From assembly GCA_947179265.1 (NCBI GenBank), contig CAMXBB010000096.1, positions 1 through 5,819 on the forward strand: a stretch of DNA of 5,819 bases, read 5' to 3'. The notes below the pieces were generated by a model, which was not told where the DNA came from, did not search any database, and saw nothing but the letters and a program-made list of their open reading frames with translations. Positions 1-5,817 of the stretch are shown piece by piece. Numbering within the stretch: position 1 is the stretch's first letter; every line of letters begins with the position of its first letter. A program made the translations under genes and the position numbers. Source of the stretch: an uncultured Bacillota bacterium (GTDB lineage: Bacteria; Bacillota_I; Bacilli_A; RF39; UBA660).

Positions 1-421
1 CTCTTAATCTATTAATTATTCCCGAATTATAACTATTTAATCTTTGTTCATTTTCATTATATTTTTTTATAAAGTCCATATCTTCTCTAATTTGAGTAAA
101 AGAAAGCCCAAAATAGATAGCTAGACCAATTAAAATACTTATTGGGTTAAAAAAAGTCGATGCAAAAACCGCGTTGATTAGAATATTAAAACCTATAAGT
201 AGTCCGACAGAACGAGGAACTGTTTTTCTAACATACTTCTTAGCCTTTTCATACCTAGGTTCATCAAGTAAATGGCCTAAAAATACAGCAACTATTGCTT
301 GATCCATCTCTTTAGTTATCGCTTCAAATTCTTCTCCTTGAGCCTCTAAATCTCTTTCTATTTGATTATTTGCTTTTTCTAATTCCATGTATTGTTTAAA
401 TGTTTCATTTATTTTATTCAT
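1..421 (-). CDS. Small membrane protein with two predicted transmembrane helices, 3' end cut by window edge
   Basis: I do not recognise this family. The frame opens at ATG 421 and stays open for at least 140 codons to the left edge, so the C-terminus is missing. Residues 1-45 are charged and helical (rich in E, K, Q), as in a cytoplasmic helical or coiled-coil arm. Residues about 71-90 (SVGLLIGFNILINAVFASTF) and about 93-110 (starting PISILIGLAIYFGLS) are two hydrophobic stretches separated by a short Asn-Pro turn, consistent with a membrane hairpin. A second charged segment follows (residues 111-140). The start is supported by GAGGGG at 433-428, six bases before the ATG, and by an extended -10 promoter just upstream. 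It sits 54 nt after obg on the same strand but behind a terminator, so it is probably its own transcription unit. No enzymatic motif is visible in the part seen. Confidence 0.75.
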   Translation of the reverse strand, partial: MNKINETFKQYMELEKANNQIERDLEAQGEEFEAITKEMDQAIVAVFLGHLLDEPRYEKAKKYVRKTVPRSVGLLIGFNILINAVFASTFFNPISILIGLAIYFGLSFTQIREDMDFIKKYNENEQRLNSYNSGIINRLR

Positions 422-444
422 ATCTATCCCCTCAATGAACCCTT

Positions 445-472
445 ATTATACCAGTTATTAAAAAAAATTCAA
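445..472 (-). promoter_or_regulatory. Sigma-A-type promoter with extended -10 for the membrane-protein gene
   Basis: On the minus strand TTGAAT (472-467, four of six matches to TTGACA) is followed, 16 nt later, by TGGTATAAT (453-445): a perfect TATAAT with the TG of an extended -10. The predicted start of transcription is near 438, which leaves a leader of about 17 nt containing GAGGGG before ATG 421. The -35 lies inside the downstream arm of the obg terminator hairpin and the spacer contains its T-run. Confidence 0.7.
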
Positions 473-488
473 GGACTAATCCTTGAAT
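460..488 (-). terminator. Intrinsic terminator of obg overlapping its stop codon
   Basis: ATTCAAGGA (467-475) and TCCTTGAAT (480-488) are perfect 9-bp inverted arms around a 4-nt loop at 476-479. On the minus strand the hairpin is followed directly by a run of T residues (466-460), the layout of a Rho-independent terminator. The obg stop codon TAG (478-476) lies in the loop, so the upstream arm codes for the last residues of Obg. Confidence 0.85.
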
Positions 489-1753
489 ATAAAGACATAA
501 TCTAATATTTGAACCTCATCTCCACGTTTTGCTCCCATTTTCTCTAGTTCTTCTTCTACTCCCATACCACGAAGTTTTCTTCCAAAACGTTCTACCGATT
601 CATCTTCATTAAAGCGGGTCATATAAAATAGATTTTCAATTTCTTTTCCACTTAATACCCAGATATTATTATCTTTTCTGATACTAAATGGCTTCTCATT
701 ATTAAATTTGTAAAGAATATGGCTTTCTTTAATAGTATCTTCATCATATAATTTAACTTCATCTAAACTATCTACCAAATCTTGAAGTCTTAAAACTAAT
801 TTTTCTAAACCAACATTTTGAATAGCACTCACTTCAAAGATCTCTTCATCAGGATATTTTTGCTTAAATTTTTCTAAATTTGCTTTAGCATCTTCCATAT
901 CCATCTTGTTAGCTATGATAACATGAGGTTTATTAATTAATTTTTCATCATATTTTTCTAATTCTTCTTTTATACTTTCCAAATCATCGATTGGATTTCT
1001 TCCTTCAGTTGCTCCCATATCGATTACATGAGCTATAACTTTAGTACGCATTGCATGACGTAAGAATTTATGTCCTAAACCAATTCCTTCACTAGCTCCT
1101 TCGATTAAACCAGGTAAATCAGCCATTACAAAGCTTCTACCATCACTTTGTTTGATTACCCCTAGATTAGGATTCAATGTTGTAAAATGATATGCTCCAA
1201 TCTTGGCATTACAATTACTTATCATATTGATTAGAGTAGATTTACCAACGCTTGGCATCCCAACTAATCCAACATCAGCAAGTACTTTTAGTTCACATCT
1301 AATGTTTAAAGTTTCACCAGGTTCTCCTAATTCGCTCATTCTTGGAGCAGGATTATCATGAGTAGCAAAAGCTCTGTTTCCTCTTCCACCTCTTCCACCA
1401 CGAGCAACAACAACCTCTTCACCAATCTTTGTCAAATCTGCTATAACCTCATTAGTATCAGCATTAATTATCGTTGTTCCCATTGGAACACTTACTTTAA
1501 CATCTTCGGCATTAGAACCATTCATATTAGAACCTTTGCCATTCATACCTTTAGGAGCTTTAATATGTTTCATCATCTTTAAGTCGATTAAAGTTTTTAG
1601 TCCTGGTTCTACAGCAAAAATTACACTAGCACCTTTACCGCCATTGCCACCATTAGGTCCACCCATTTCGATATACTTTTCACGTCTAAATGAAGTACAT
1701 CCATCTCCACCTTTTCCAGCAACAACTAAAACCTTTACTTCATCTGCAAACAT
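476..1753 (-). CDS. obg: Obg-family GTPase (ObgE/CgtA), ribosome-associated
   Basis: Cytoplasmic GTPase that binds the 50S subunit, works in late large-subunit assembly and links GTP/(p)ppGpp status to growth; essential in most bacteria (family knowledge). The 425-residue product has all three Obg parts. The N-terminal glycine-rich Obg fold (about 1-158) includes GKGGDG, FRREKY and GGRGGRGNRAFATHDNPAPR (119-138). The G domain has P-loop GMPSVGKS (165-172), the switch I Thr pair in YHFTTLNPNLG (around 191-192), DLPG (212-215), NKMD (282-285) and SAI (309-311). A C-terminal OCT domain covers about 345-425. Every GTPase signature is intact. I start at ATG 1753, not at the in-frame ATG 1771, because GGGAG (1765-1761) lies 7 nt before 1753 and MFADEVKV matches the usual Obg N-terminus. 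It begins 4 nt after the smr stop, implying translational coupling. The usual Bacillota neighbours (rplU, rpmA) are not adjacent here. Confidence 0.97.
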   Translation of the reverse strand: MFADEVKVLVVAGKGGDGCTSFRREKYIEMGGPNGGNGGKGASVIFAVEPGLKTLIDLKMMKHIKAPKGMNGKGSNMNGSNAEDVKVSVPMGTTIINADTNEVIADLTKIGEEVVVARGGRGGRGNRAFATHDNPAPRMSELGEPGETLNIRCELKVLADVGLVGMPSVGKSTLINMISNCNAKIGAYHFTTLNPNLGVIKQSDGRSFVMADLPGLIEGASEGIGLGHKFLRHAMRTKVIAHVIDMGATEGRNPIDDLESIKEELEKYDEKLINKPHVIIANKMDMEDAKANLEKFKQKYPDEEIFEVSAIQNVGLEKLVLRLQDLVDSLDEVKLYDEDTIKESHILYKFNNEKPFSIRKDNNIWVLSGKEIENLFYMTRFNEDESVERFGRKLRGMGVEEELEKMGAKRGDEVQILDYVFIFKD

Positions 1754-1757
1754 AGCA

Positions 1758-2030
1758 TCACTCCCTTTCATTTAATTCAATTATTGTACAACCAATATTA
1801 TAAATATACAAGTAATATCTTTTTACTAATTTATTACGTTTTAAACTCTCATGTATCTTTCTTTTTAGTATATCCGAACTATGTCCATGTATAACACATA
1901 TCTTATAGTTTCTTAATTTATAATTATCATTTATAAAGTCATTTACCACAGTCATTACTGTATCGGCATATTCTCCGTGTACATTTAACTGTGGTAATAT
2001 TTCTATAAAAGGATCTATTTTCTTATACAT
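1758..2030 (-). CDS. Stand-alone Smr-domain protein
   Basis: A 90-residue protein that is almost entirely one Smr (small MutS-related) domain, the module found at the C-terminus of MutS2 and as single-domain proteins. In characterised members Smr binds or nicks nucleic acid, and in MutS2 it takes part in handling collided ribosomes (family knowledge). Visible signatures are LNVHG (15-19, place of LDLHG), VIHGH (46-50, place of the HGxG motif) followed by LKRKIHESLKR, and the closing strand NIGCTIIEL (78-86). The Asp of LDxH is Asn here and the second Gly of HGxG is Ser, so nuclease activity is doubtful. ATG 2030 overlaps the end of the pfkB-like gene by 8 nt (ATGTATAA) and has no clear Shine-Dalgarno, so it is probably translated by termination-reinitiation. 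The open frame extends upstream to 2186, but that part is a shadow of the pfkB-like tail, rich in His, Leu and Gln. It is followed 4 nt later by obg. Confidence 0.82.
   Translation of the reverse strand: MYKKIDPFIEILPQLNVHGEYADTVMTVVNDFINDNYKLRNYKICVIHGHSSDILKRKIHESLKRNKLVKRYYLYIYNIGCTIIELNERE
1761..1765 (-). promoter_or_regulatory. Shine-Dalgarno that sets the obg start
   Basis: GGGAG (1765-1761), within the purine run AAAGGGAG, lies 7 nt before ATG 1753. It falls inside the last codons of smr (Glu-Arg-Glu-stop), so smr translation passes over it. It is downstream of the alternative in-frame ATG at 1771 and therefore argues against that start. Confidence 0.8.
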
Positions 2031-3213
2031 TTGTTGGATTATCAAACATGTTAGTTTCAACCTTTGGTTCTGGCATTGAAACTGGTTGTGGAGATACAGT
2101 ATTTTGTACAGGTTCTGAAGCTGTTGGTGCAAGATCAAATGCAGAAGGTTGTGCTGGTGATTCTTGAGCAGGTTGTGATGACTCACTACTTTGAGCTGCT
2201 TGTTTTTCGGCTATTTGTTGTGGATTAACTCCACTTACTCCTACACTCGTCGGTGCTTTAACTATAGCAGCTTCCTCTTTGCTAGCATCTAATGCTGCTT
2301 TTGCTTGAAGCAATTTATCTCTCAATCCTGTATTATCAAGTACTTCATCAATAGTAGGAATTGCTGGTACCTCACCAATTTTTGATAATGATATAGCAGC
2401 TGAAGTATTAGCTAACTTAATAGCATCATCAATGTTTAGTCCATTTAAAATTCCAAAAGAGAATGTTCCTGTAAATATTGATTCAAATGATGAATAATCA
2501 GCAACATTGATTTTCATCTCTGGTAATAATTTAACTTCAGCATTTTTACTATATAGAATTTTATGATTATCAAGAATTACAACATAATTACTATGTCCAC
2601 ATGTATCAACAATTTTTTGATATAATTCAAAGTATTGTTCTTTAGAACCATCTAAAATAACTTTTGTCATACCAGATGCAAAAGCTTGAGTACAGACAAC
2701 ATAAGAACAAGATTTAGACAAATTAATCAATTCTTTATCAGCAATTCTTGCAAACAAAATAGCTTTATGTCCTTTAGAATTGTTCAAGAATGCTCTAGAT
2801 CCCGCTAAATCAGTACCATCCATTACTGCAGCATCAGGGGTGAAATCGTATTTAAACTTTGCCAATTGAGCTTCTGGATTATTATATAGAATCTTTGTAA
2901 CATATCCTGTTTTACTATTTAAAACAATATAATTAACACTAGTACCAGATTCAAATTGCGTTTCCATATACTTAGCATTAACCTTATGCTCCTTAAAAGA
3001 TTCCCTGATTTTTTCAGCATAAGCATCATTTCCTACTACTCCTGTAAAATGAGCATGCATTCCCCATTTAGAAAGTAAACATGCAGTAGTTGCTGCTACA
3101 TTTCCTAAAGTTTCACTTTTCCCAGTTACTGAGAAAACATCTCCTTCATTAGGAAATTCTTCCAATGGTATGTATACATTTATAGCTGGTTTTCCGATTA
3201 CCAAAGTTTCCAT
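2023..3213 (-). CDS. PfkB/ribokinase-fold protein with degenerate active site and low-complexity tail
   Basis: A 396-residue protein. Residues 1-300 follow the PfkB sugar/nucleoside kinase fold: start METLVIGKPAINVYIP, first signature region LGNVAATTACLLSKWG (36-51), FTGVVGNDAYA (56-66), and the C-terminal helices FTGTFSFGILNGLNIDDAIKLANTSAA (247-273, in two halves). The catalytic motifs are eroded. GGxxxNxA reads GNVAATTA, the NxxE position reads TQAF (175-178), the TxGxxG strand reads VVILDNHKIL (211-220), and DTxGAGDAF reads DYSSFESIF (239-247), which removes the GAGD catalytic Asp. I infer a pseudokinase or a ligand-binding protein. Residues about 319-396 are rich in Pro, Gln, Ser, Ala and Glu, look disordered, and are unusual for this family. 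ATG 3213 follows AGGG (3224-3221) by 7 nt. The gene starts 49 nt after the TPR gene and its end overlaps smr. An active but divergent kinase cannot be excluded. Confidence 0.82.
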   Translation of the reverse strand: METLVIGKPAINVYIPLEEFPNEGDVFSVTGKSETLGNVAATTACLLSKWGMHAHFTGVVGNDAYAEKIRESFKEHKVNAKYMETQFESGTSVNYIVLNSKTGYVTKILYNNPEAQLAKFKYDFTPDAAVMDGTDLAGSRAFLNNSKGHKAILFARIADKELINLSKSCSYVVCTQAFASGMTKVILDGSKEQYFELYQKIVDTCGHSNYVVILDNHKILYSKNAEVKLLPEMKINVADYSSFESIFTGTFSFGILNGLNIDDAIKLANTSAAISLSKIGEVPAIPTIDEVLDNTGLRDKLLQAKAALDASKEEAAIVKAPTSVGVSGVNPQQIAEKQAAQSSESSQPAQESPAQPSAFDLAPTASEPVQNTVSPQPVSMPEPKVETNMFDNPTNV

Positions 3214-3236
3214 TCTATCACCCTATTCTACAAATT

Positions 3237-3247
3237 ATTATATAACA
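3237..3247 (-). promoter_or_regulatory. Possible -10 element for the pfkB-like/smr/obg unit
   Basis: The minus strand reads TGTTATATAAT (3247-3237). It holds either a perfect TATAAT (3242-3237) or an extended TGTTATATA. It lies 24-34 nt before ATG 3213, at a fitting distance, and just after the TPR-gene terminator. No convincing -35 is present 16-18 nt upstream (that stretch is the hairpin itself, for example TAGTTT), so this is only a candidate internal promoter. Confidence 0.35.
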
Positions 3248-3284
3248 AAATAAAAAGAAAAACTATAACTTTTTATAGTTTTTC
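3247..3284 (-). terminator. AT-rich intrinsic terminator overlapping the TPR-gene stop
   Basis: GAAAAACTATAA (3257-3268) and TTATAGTTTTTC (3273-3284) form a perfect 12-bp inverted repeat with a 4-nt loop. On the minus strand it is followed by TTTTTATTTT (3256-3247). The stem contains the TPR-gene stop TAG (3265-3263) and its last codons. Only two pairs are G-C, so termination may be partial and allow readthrough into the pfkB-like/smr/obg genes. Confidence 0.6.
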
Positions 3285-5347
3285 ATAGTCAATGTAAATT
3301 CTTTTTGATCGCTTTTAGATATTAAAGGATCGTCCAATAAAGTATTCAAATAATCATATACACTTTTGACATTAGTATCATCATTTTGTATCTTCAATAT
3401 CTTAACAATACTAAGAAGATAAAGAATTTTTTCCCTTGGTGTTCTCTTAGATTCTTTTACTTCCATAAGAATAGTATCAATATATGCAGCATCATATTCA
3501 TATCGATAATCATCTAAGATTTCTGATAGATCGATTTCTTCTTCACTCATCGCTAAATCTATAAAATCATCCATTGAATAGCATTCATCACTTTTTAATC
3601 TTTCAGCATTATCTATTATTGCTCTTTCTTCATCAAATTTTAATGTTACATTATTATAATCGTAATTTAACTCCTCTGCTATATCCAACATACTTCGAGC
3701 TTCATTATATTTATGAAGTTTTACATAAACGATACTCATCATATAGTAAATTCTAACATTACATTTAGGAGATACTTCTTCTAAGCGAGCAAACACTCTT
3801 GGCATCTTATTATATTGTCCAACCTTGAATAAACATTCTAACATTATTAAAAGGTCATCGGGATATAAGCCATTTAGAGATATCCTATTATAGATATTCC
3901 AAGCTTTTTCATAATCCCTTAGGCGATAATAACATTCACCAATTCTAGCTGTTAACCTTGGAACTTTGTAACGAATTAAACTTTGGGCTTTATCATATTT
4001 TAGAATTGCTTTAATATAATTACCTTCTTCAAAGAATCTATCAGCTTCGGCTCTCTCCTTATCAGCTTCTGAAGCCAATTTTTCATTGTCTAATTGATTA
4101 GCAATATAGATCTTTAATTCACTAACTAGATAATCAACATTGATATAATATCCAACTGCTCTTCCTTTTTTATCTAGTTTCATCAAAGCTTTCAAAGCTT
4201 CTTTGTATTCTCTATTTTCAAAGCATACTTGATAAAGACGATAGTAATTTTTAGTATCGCTCTTACTTATGTATTCGTTATTTTCTTGTTCACGAATAAT
4301 TTCACCACTAATAGATGATAAAGAATACTCACTAACAATTTTCTCTAAATCATTTTCACCTGTATTTAAGGATGATACTATTCTTTTTACATACTCCATA
4401 TTTTCACGATTATAACGCATTATTCTACTAGAGATGATATCTAGTATTTCTAAATAGATACTAAATTCTGATGAACTAGCTTTTTCTTGTTTGATTAATT
4501 CATCTACACGATAGAAATCGTTACATCTTAAAAGTTCAAATAGAACACTAGAAAAATCTCCAGTAACAACTTCCAAACTTCTGCCACTAACATAAGTCTC
4601 ATCAGCTTCGTATAGTAATTGTGCTGATGCAAGCGTATTAATGTTTAATAAAGGTAACGGATCTTGATTTTCATATAAATATTCAATAACTTCCATTTCA
4701 TCTAAAAACTCAGTAACATCTCCAGTTTCCAAAATCACTAAATTTTCTCTTTCAATACGATGAAGATTTTCATTAGTTACTTCACTTGGATATGTTCCTT
4801 TTTCAAGAATGTATACCACTTTATCTTCTTTACTTGATAATAATCTCATCAAAATATCAACTACGTAATGCTTTATTCTTTTATGCATTTCTTTAACAAA
4901 TTCAAGGGCAATTACATATTGACCATTATTGATATACTTTAACATCTTCTCTTTATAGATTTTTAAAGAATCACTATTAAATAAAGTAATATTAGAAGGA
5001 CACTCTGTCTCTGCCATTATTGCATAGTAAAGATCCGTTTCTTCTGTATATTTATTTTGAACATCAGCTTTTCTTAATTCTTTCAAAAGAGACAAAGAAA
5101 TTTCGCCATTTAAGGTTCTATAGATGAATTCATAATACAAGCAATCTACTTCATCTTCTAAATATTGATATAGTTTTCCTATATGAGTATAATCAACACT
5201 TAAAAAAGCTATTATTATTTCCTTTAATACTTCTTGATTATTAATATAAAACATTCCATCTTTTAAAGTTATACTGCCTTCATTCATATATAATTCACGA
5301 ATATCATCAGTATATTCCAATAATTCTAGTTCTTCCTTAGTTAGCAT
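3263..5347 (-). CDS. Large TPR-repeat protein of unknown function
   Basis: A 694-residue, acidic, soluble-looking protein without signal peptide or membrane segment. The C-terminal half holds tetratricopeptide-type helix pairs, which normally make a protein-binding solenoid: about 369-394 (CFENREYKEALKALMKL), 432-459 (RAEADRFFEEGNYIKAILKYDKA), given here as RFFEEGNYIKAILKYDKA, 464-494 (ARIGECYYRLRDYEKAWNIY), 497-526 (ECLFKVGQYNKMPRVFARLE) and 530-561 (SIVYVKLHKYNEARSMLDIA). An acidic segment follows (about 587-614, SEEEIDLSEILDDY), then a helical C-terminus. Residues 1-360 are mostly helical, contain no catalytic motif I can name, and may be diverged repeats. I start at ATG 5347 because AAGGAG (5362-5357) sits 9 nt before it; the earlier in-frame ATG at 5365 precedes that site. 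Its own promoter lies upstream, and a hairpin terminator covers its stop. Partner and role are unknown; a scaffold is the most that can be inferred. Confidence 0.85.
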   Translation of the reverse strand: MLTKEELELLEYTDDIRELYMNEGSITLKDGMFYINNQEVLKEIIIAFLSVDYTHIGKLYQYLEDEVDCLYYEFIYRTLNGEISLSLLKELRKADVQNKYTEETDLYYAIMAETECPSNITLFNSDSLKIYKEKMLKYINNGQYVIALEFVKEMHKRIKHYVVDILMRLLSSKEDKVVYILEKGTYPSEVTNENLHRIERENLVILETGDVTEFLDEMEVIEYLYENQDPLPLLNINTLASAQLLYEADETYVSGRSLEVVTGDFSSVLFELLRCNDFYRVDELIKQEKASSSEFSIYLEILDIISSRIMRYNRENMEYVKRIVSSLNTGENDLEKIVSEYSLSSISGEIIREQENNEYISKSDTKNYYRLYQVCFENREYKEALKALMKLDKKGRAVGYYINVDYLVSELKIYIANQLDNEKLASEADKERAEADRFFEEGNYIKAILKYDKAQSLIRYKVPRLTARIGECYYRLRDYEKAWNIYNRISLNGLYPDDLLIMLECLFKVGQYNKMPRVFARLEEVSPKCNVRIYYMMSIVYVKLHKYNEARSMLDIAEELNYDYNNVTLKFDEERAIIDNAERLKSDECYSMDDFIDLAMSEEEIDLSEILDDYRYEYDAAYIDTILMEVKESKRTPREKILYLLSIVKILKIQNDDTNVKSVYDYLNTLLDDPLISKSDQKEFTLTMKNYKKL

Positions 5348-5356
5348 AGAACATTT

Positions 5357-5362
5357 CTCCTT
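5357..5362 (-). promoter_or_regulatory. Shine-Dalgarno that sets the TPR-gene start
   Basis: AAGGAG (5362-5357) lies 9 nt before ATG 5347. The alternative in-frame ATG at 5365 would put this site inside the coding region and has no comparable site upstream, so the shorter 694-residue product is preferred. Confidence 0.8.
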
Positions 5363-5375
5363 CAATTAAGGATAT

Positions 5376-5404
5376 ATTATAAATAAACCTAATCTTAAAT
5401 TCAA
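5376..5404 (-). promoter_or_regulatory. Sigma-A-type promoter for the TPR gene
   Basis: On the minus strand TTGAAT (5404-5399) and a perfect TATAAT (5381-5376) are separated by 17 nt, the optimal spacing. The expected transcription start near 5369 gives a leader of about 22 nt holding the AAGGAG site. The same -35 hexamer occurs in the promoter at 445-472. Confidence 0.75.
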
Positions 5405-5481
5405 TAGAAAATATGTAATGTTTAATATAGAGTAAAAATAAATTATTTACATAAAATAACAAATTTTAGATGTCGATTGGT

Positions 5482-5509
5482 GTTACATTTCCAAAAGTCA
5501 TGTTATAAA
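5482..5509 (+). promoter_or_regulatory. Probable extended -10 promoter for the 78-residue protein
   Basis: TGTTATAAA (5501-5509) gives an extended -10 (TG, one base, TATAAA). GTTACA (5482-5487), four of six matches to TTGACA, is 16 nt upstream. Transcription would begin near 5516, only a few bases before the Shine-Dalgarno at 5520. The promoter diverges from that of the TPR gene; the 72 nt between their -35 boxes show no clear dyad. Confidence 0.55.
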
Positions 5510-5519
5510 TAATTTAGAT

Positions 5520-5524
5520 GGAGG
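5520..5524 (+). promoter_or_regulatory. Shine-Dalgarno that sets the start of the 78-residue protein
   Basis: GGAGG (5520-5524) is 8 nt before ATG 5533. It overlaps the upstream in-frame ATG at 5518, which has no ribosome binding site of its own, so translation should begin at 5533. Confidence 0.85.
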
Positions 5525-5532
5525 AAAAAGAT

Positions 5533-5769
5533 ATGTTTAAAATAGAAAATGATGTAAAAGAAATTAGAATATACAAGAAAGGAATAATATATAATTCACA
5601 TCACGAAAGATATTATGAAATGAAAAAATATGCTGAGATAGAGTTTTTTAGTGGCAAGATGATAACACTAGATCTAGAAGCAATGGCAGATATAACTGGT
5701 AGAGATTATTTAATTGTTAAAGATAAAGGGAAATTAACAAAAACACTTTTTAAAAATGAGTTAGCATAA
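5533..5769 (+). CDS. Small protein of unknown function (78 residues)
   Basis: I do not recognise this protein. It is small, soluble-looking and basic-acidic mixed, with alternating hydrophobic segments that suggest a mainly beta fold: EIRIYKKGIIYN (10-21), KYAEIEFFSGKMITLDL (32-48), then DYLIVKDKGKLTKTLF (58-73). A His-His pair (23-24) and aromatic cluster RYYEM (26-30) lie between the first strands. There is no signal peptide, membrane segment, Cys pair for metal, or helix-turn-helix I can defend. The start at 5533 is fixed by GGAGG 8 nt upstream; an in-frame ATG at 5518 would add five residues. It is the only plus-strand gene, transcribed away from the TPR gene from its own promoter, and followed by a possible hairpin terminator. 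A complete short gene with promoter, strong ribosome binding site and terminator makes it likely to be expressed. Confidence 0.75.
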   Translation: MFKIENDVKEIRIYKKGIIYNSHHERYYEMKKYAEIEFFSGKMITLDLEAMADITGRDYLIVKDKGKLTKTLFKNELA

Positions 5770-5817
5770 AAACTTGCTAATAAAAATCAATAGTCTTTTA
5801 CAGATTTTTTAAGTTTT
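5769..5817 (+). terminator. Possible AT-rich terminator hairpin after the 78-residue protein
   Basis: Two nested inverted pairs follow the stop: AAAACTT (5769-5775) with AAGTTTT (5811-5817), and AAAAATC (5782-5788) with GATTTTT (5803-5809). The loop is 14 nt and there is an internal bulge. The T-rich arms could end transcription, on either strand, but the structure is weak and lies at the window edge. Confidence 0.4.

Noticed and set aside
1358..1582. Plus-strand open frame of 74 codons inside obg
   Set aside because: It is antisense to the glycine-rich Obg region, has Ser/Thr/Asn-rich low-complexity sequence and no ribosome binding site.
1758..1760. TGA read as Trp (Mycoplasma-type code)
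   Set aside because: The Smr fold ends exactly at this TGA, obg starts 4 nt later with a well-placed ribosome binding site, and Trp in Obg is coded by TGG.
1536..1775. Plus-strand open frame of 79 codons rich in Pro and Leu
   Set aside because: It is the antisense shadow of the glycine codons in the N-terminal Obg domain.
2031..2186. Upstream extension of the Smr open frame (52 codons)
   Set aside because: It reads the low-complexity tail of the pfkB-like gene in another frame, giving a His/Leu/Gln-rich peptide unlike any Smr N-terminus.
3574..3756. Plus-strand open frame of 60 codons inside the TPR gene
   Set aside because: It is antisense to a well-supported gene, with His/Leu/Tyr-rich composition and no start signals.
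5471..5510. Possible operator around TGTTACATTT...GTCATGTTATA
   Set aside because: The two TGTTA copies are direct and imperfect; the arms do not form a dyad when reverse-complemented, so chance in AT-rich DNA is adequate.
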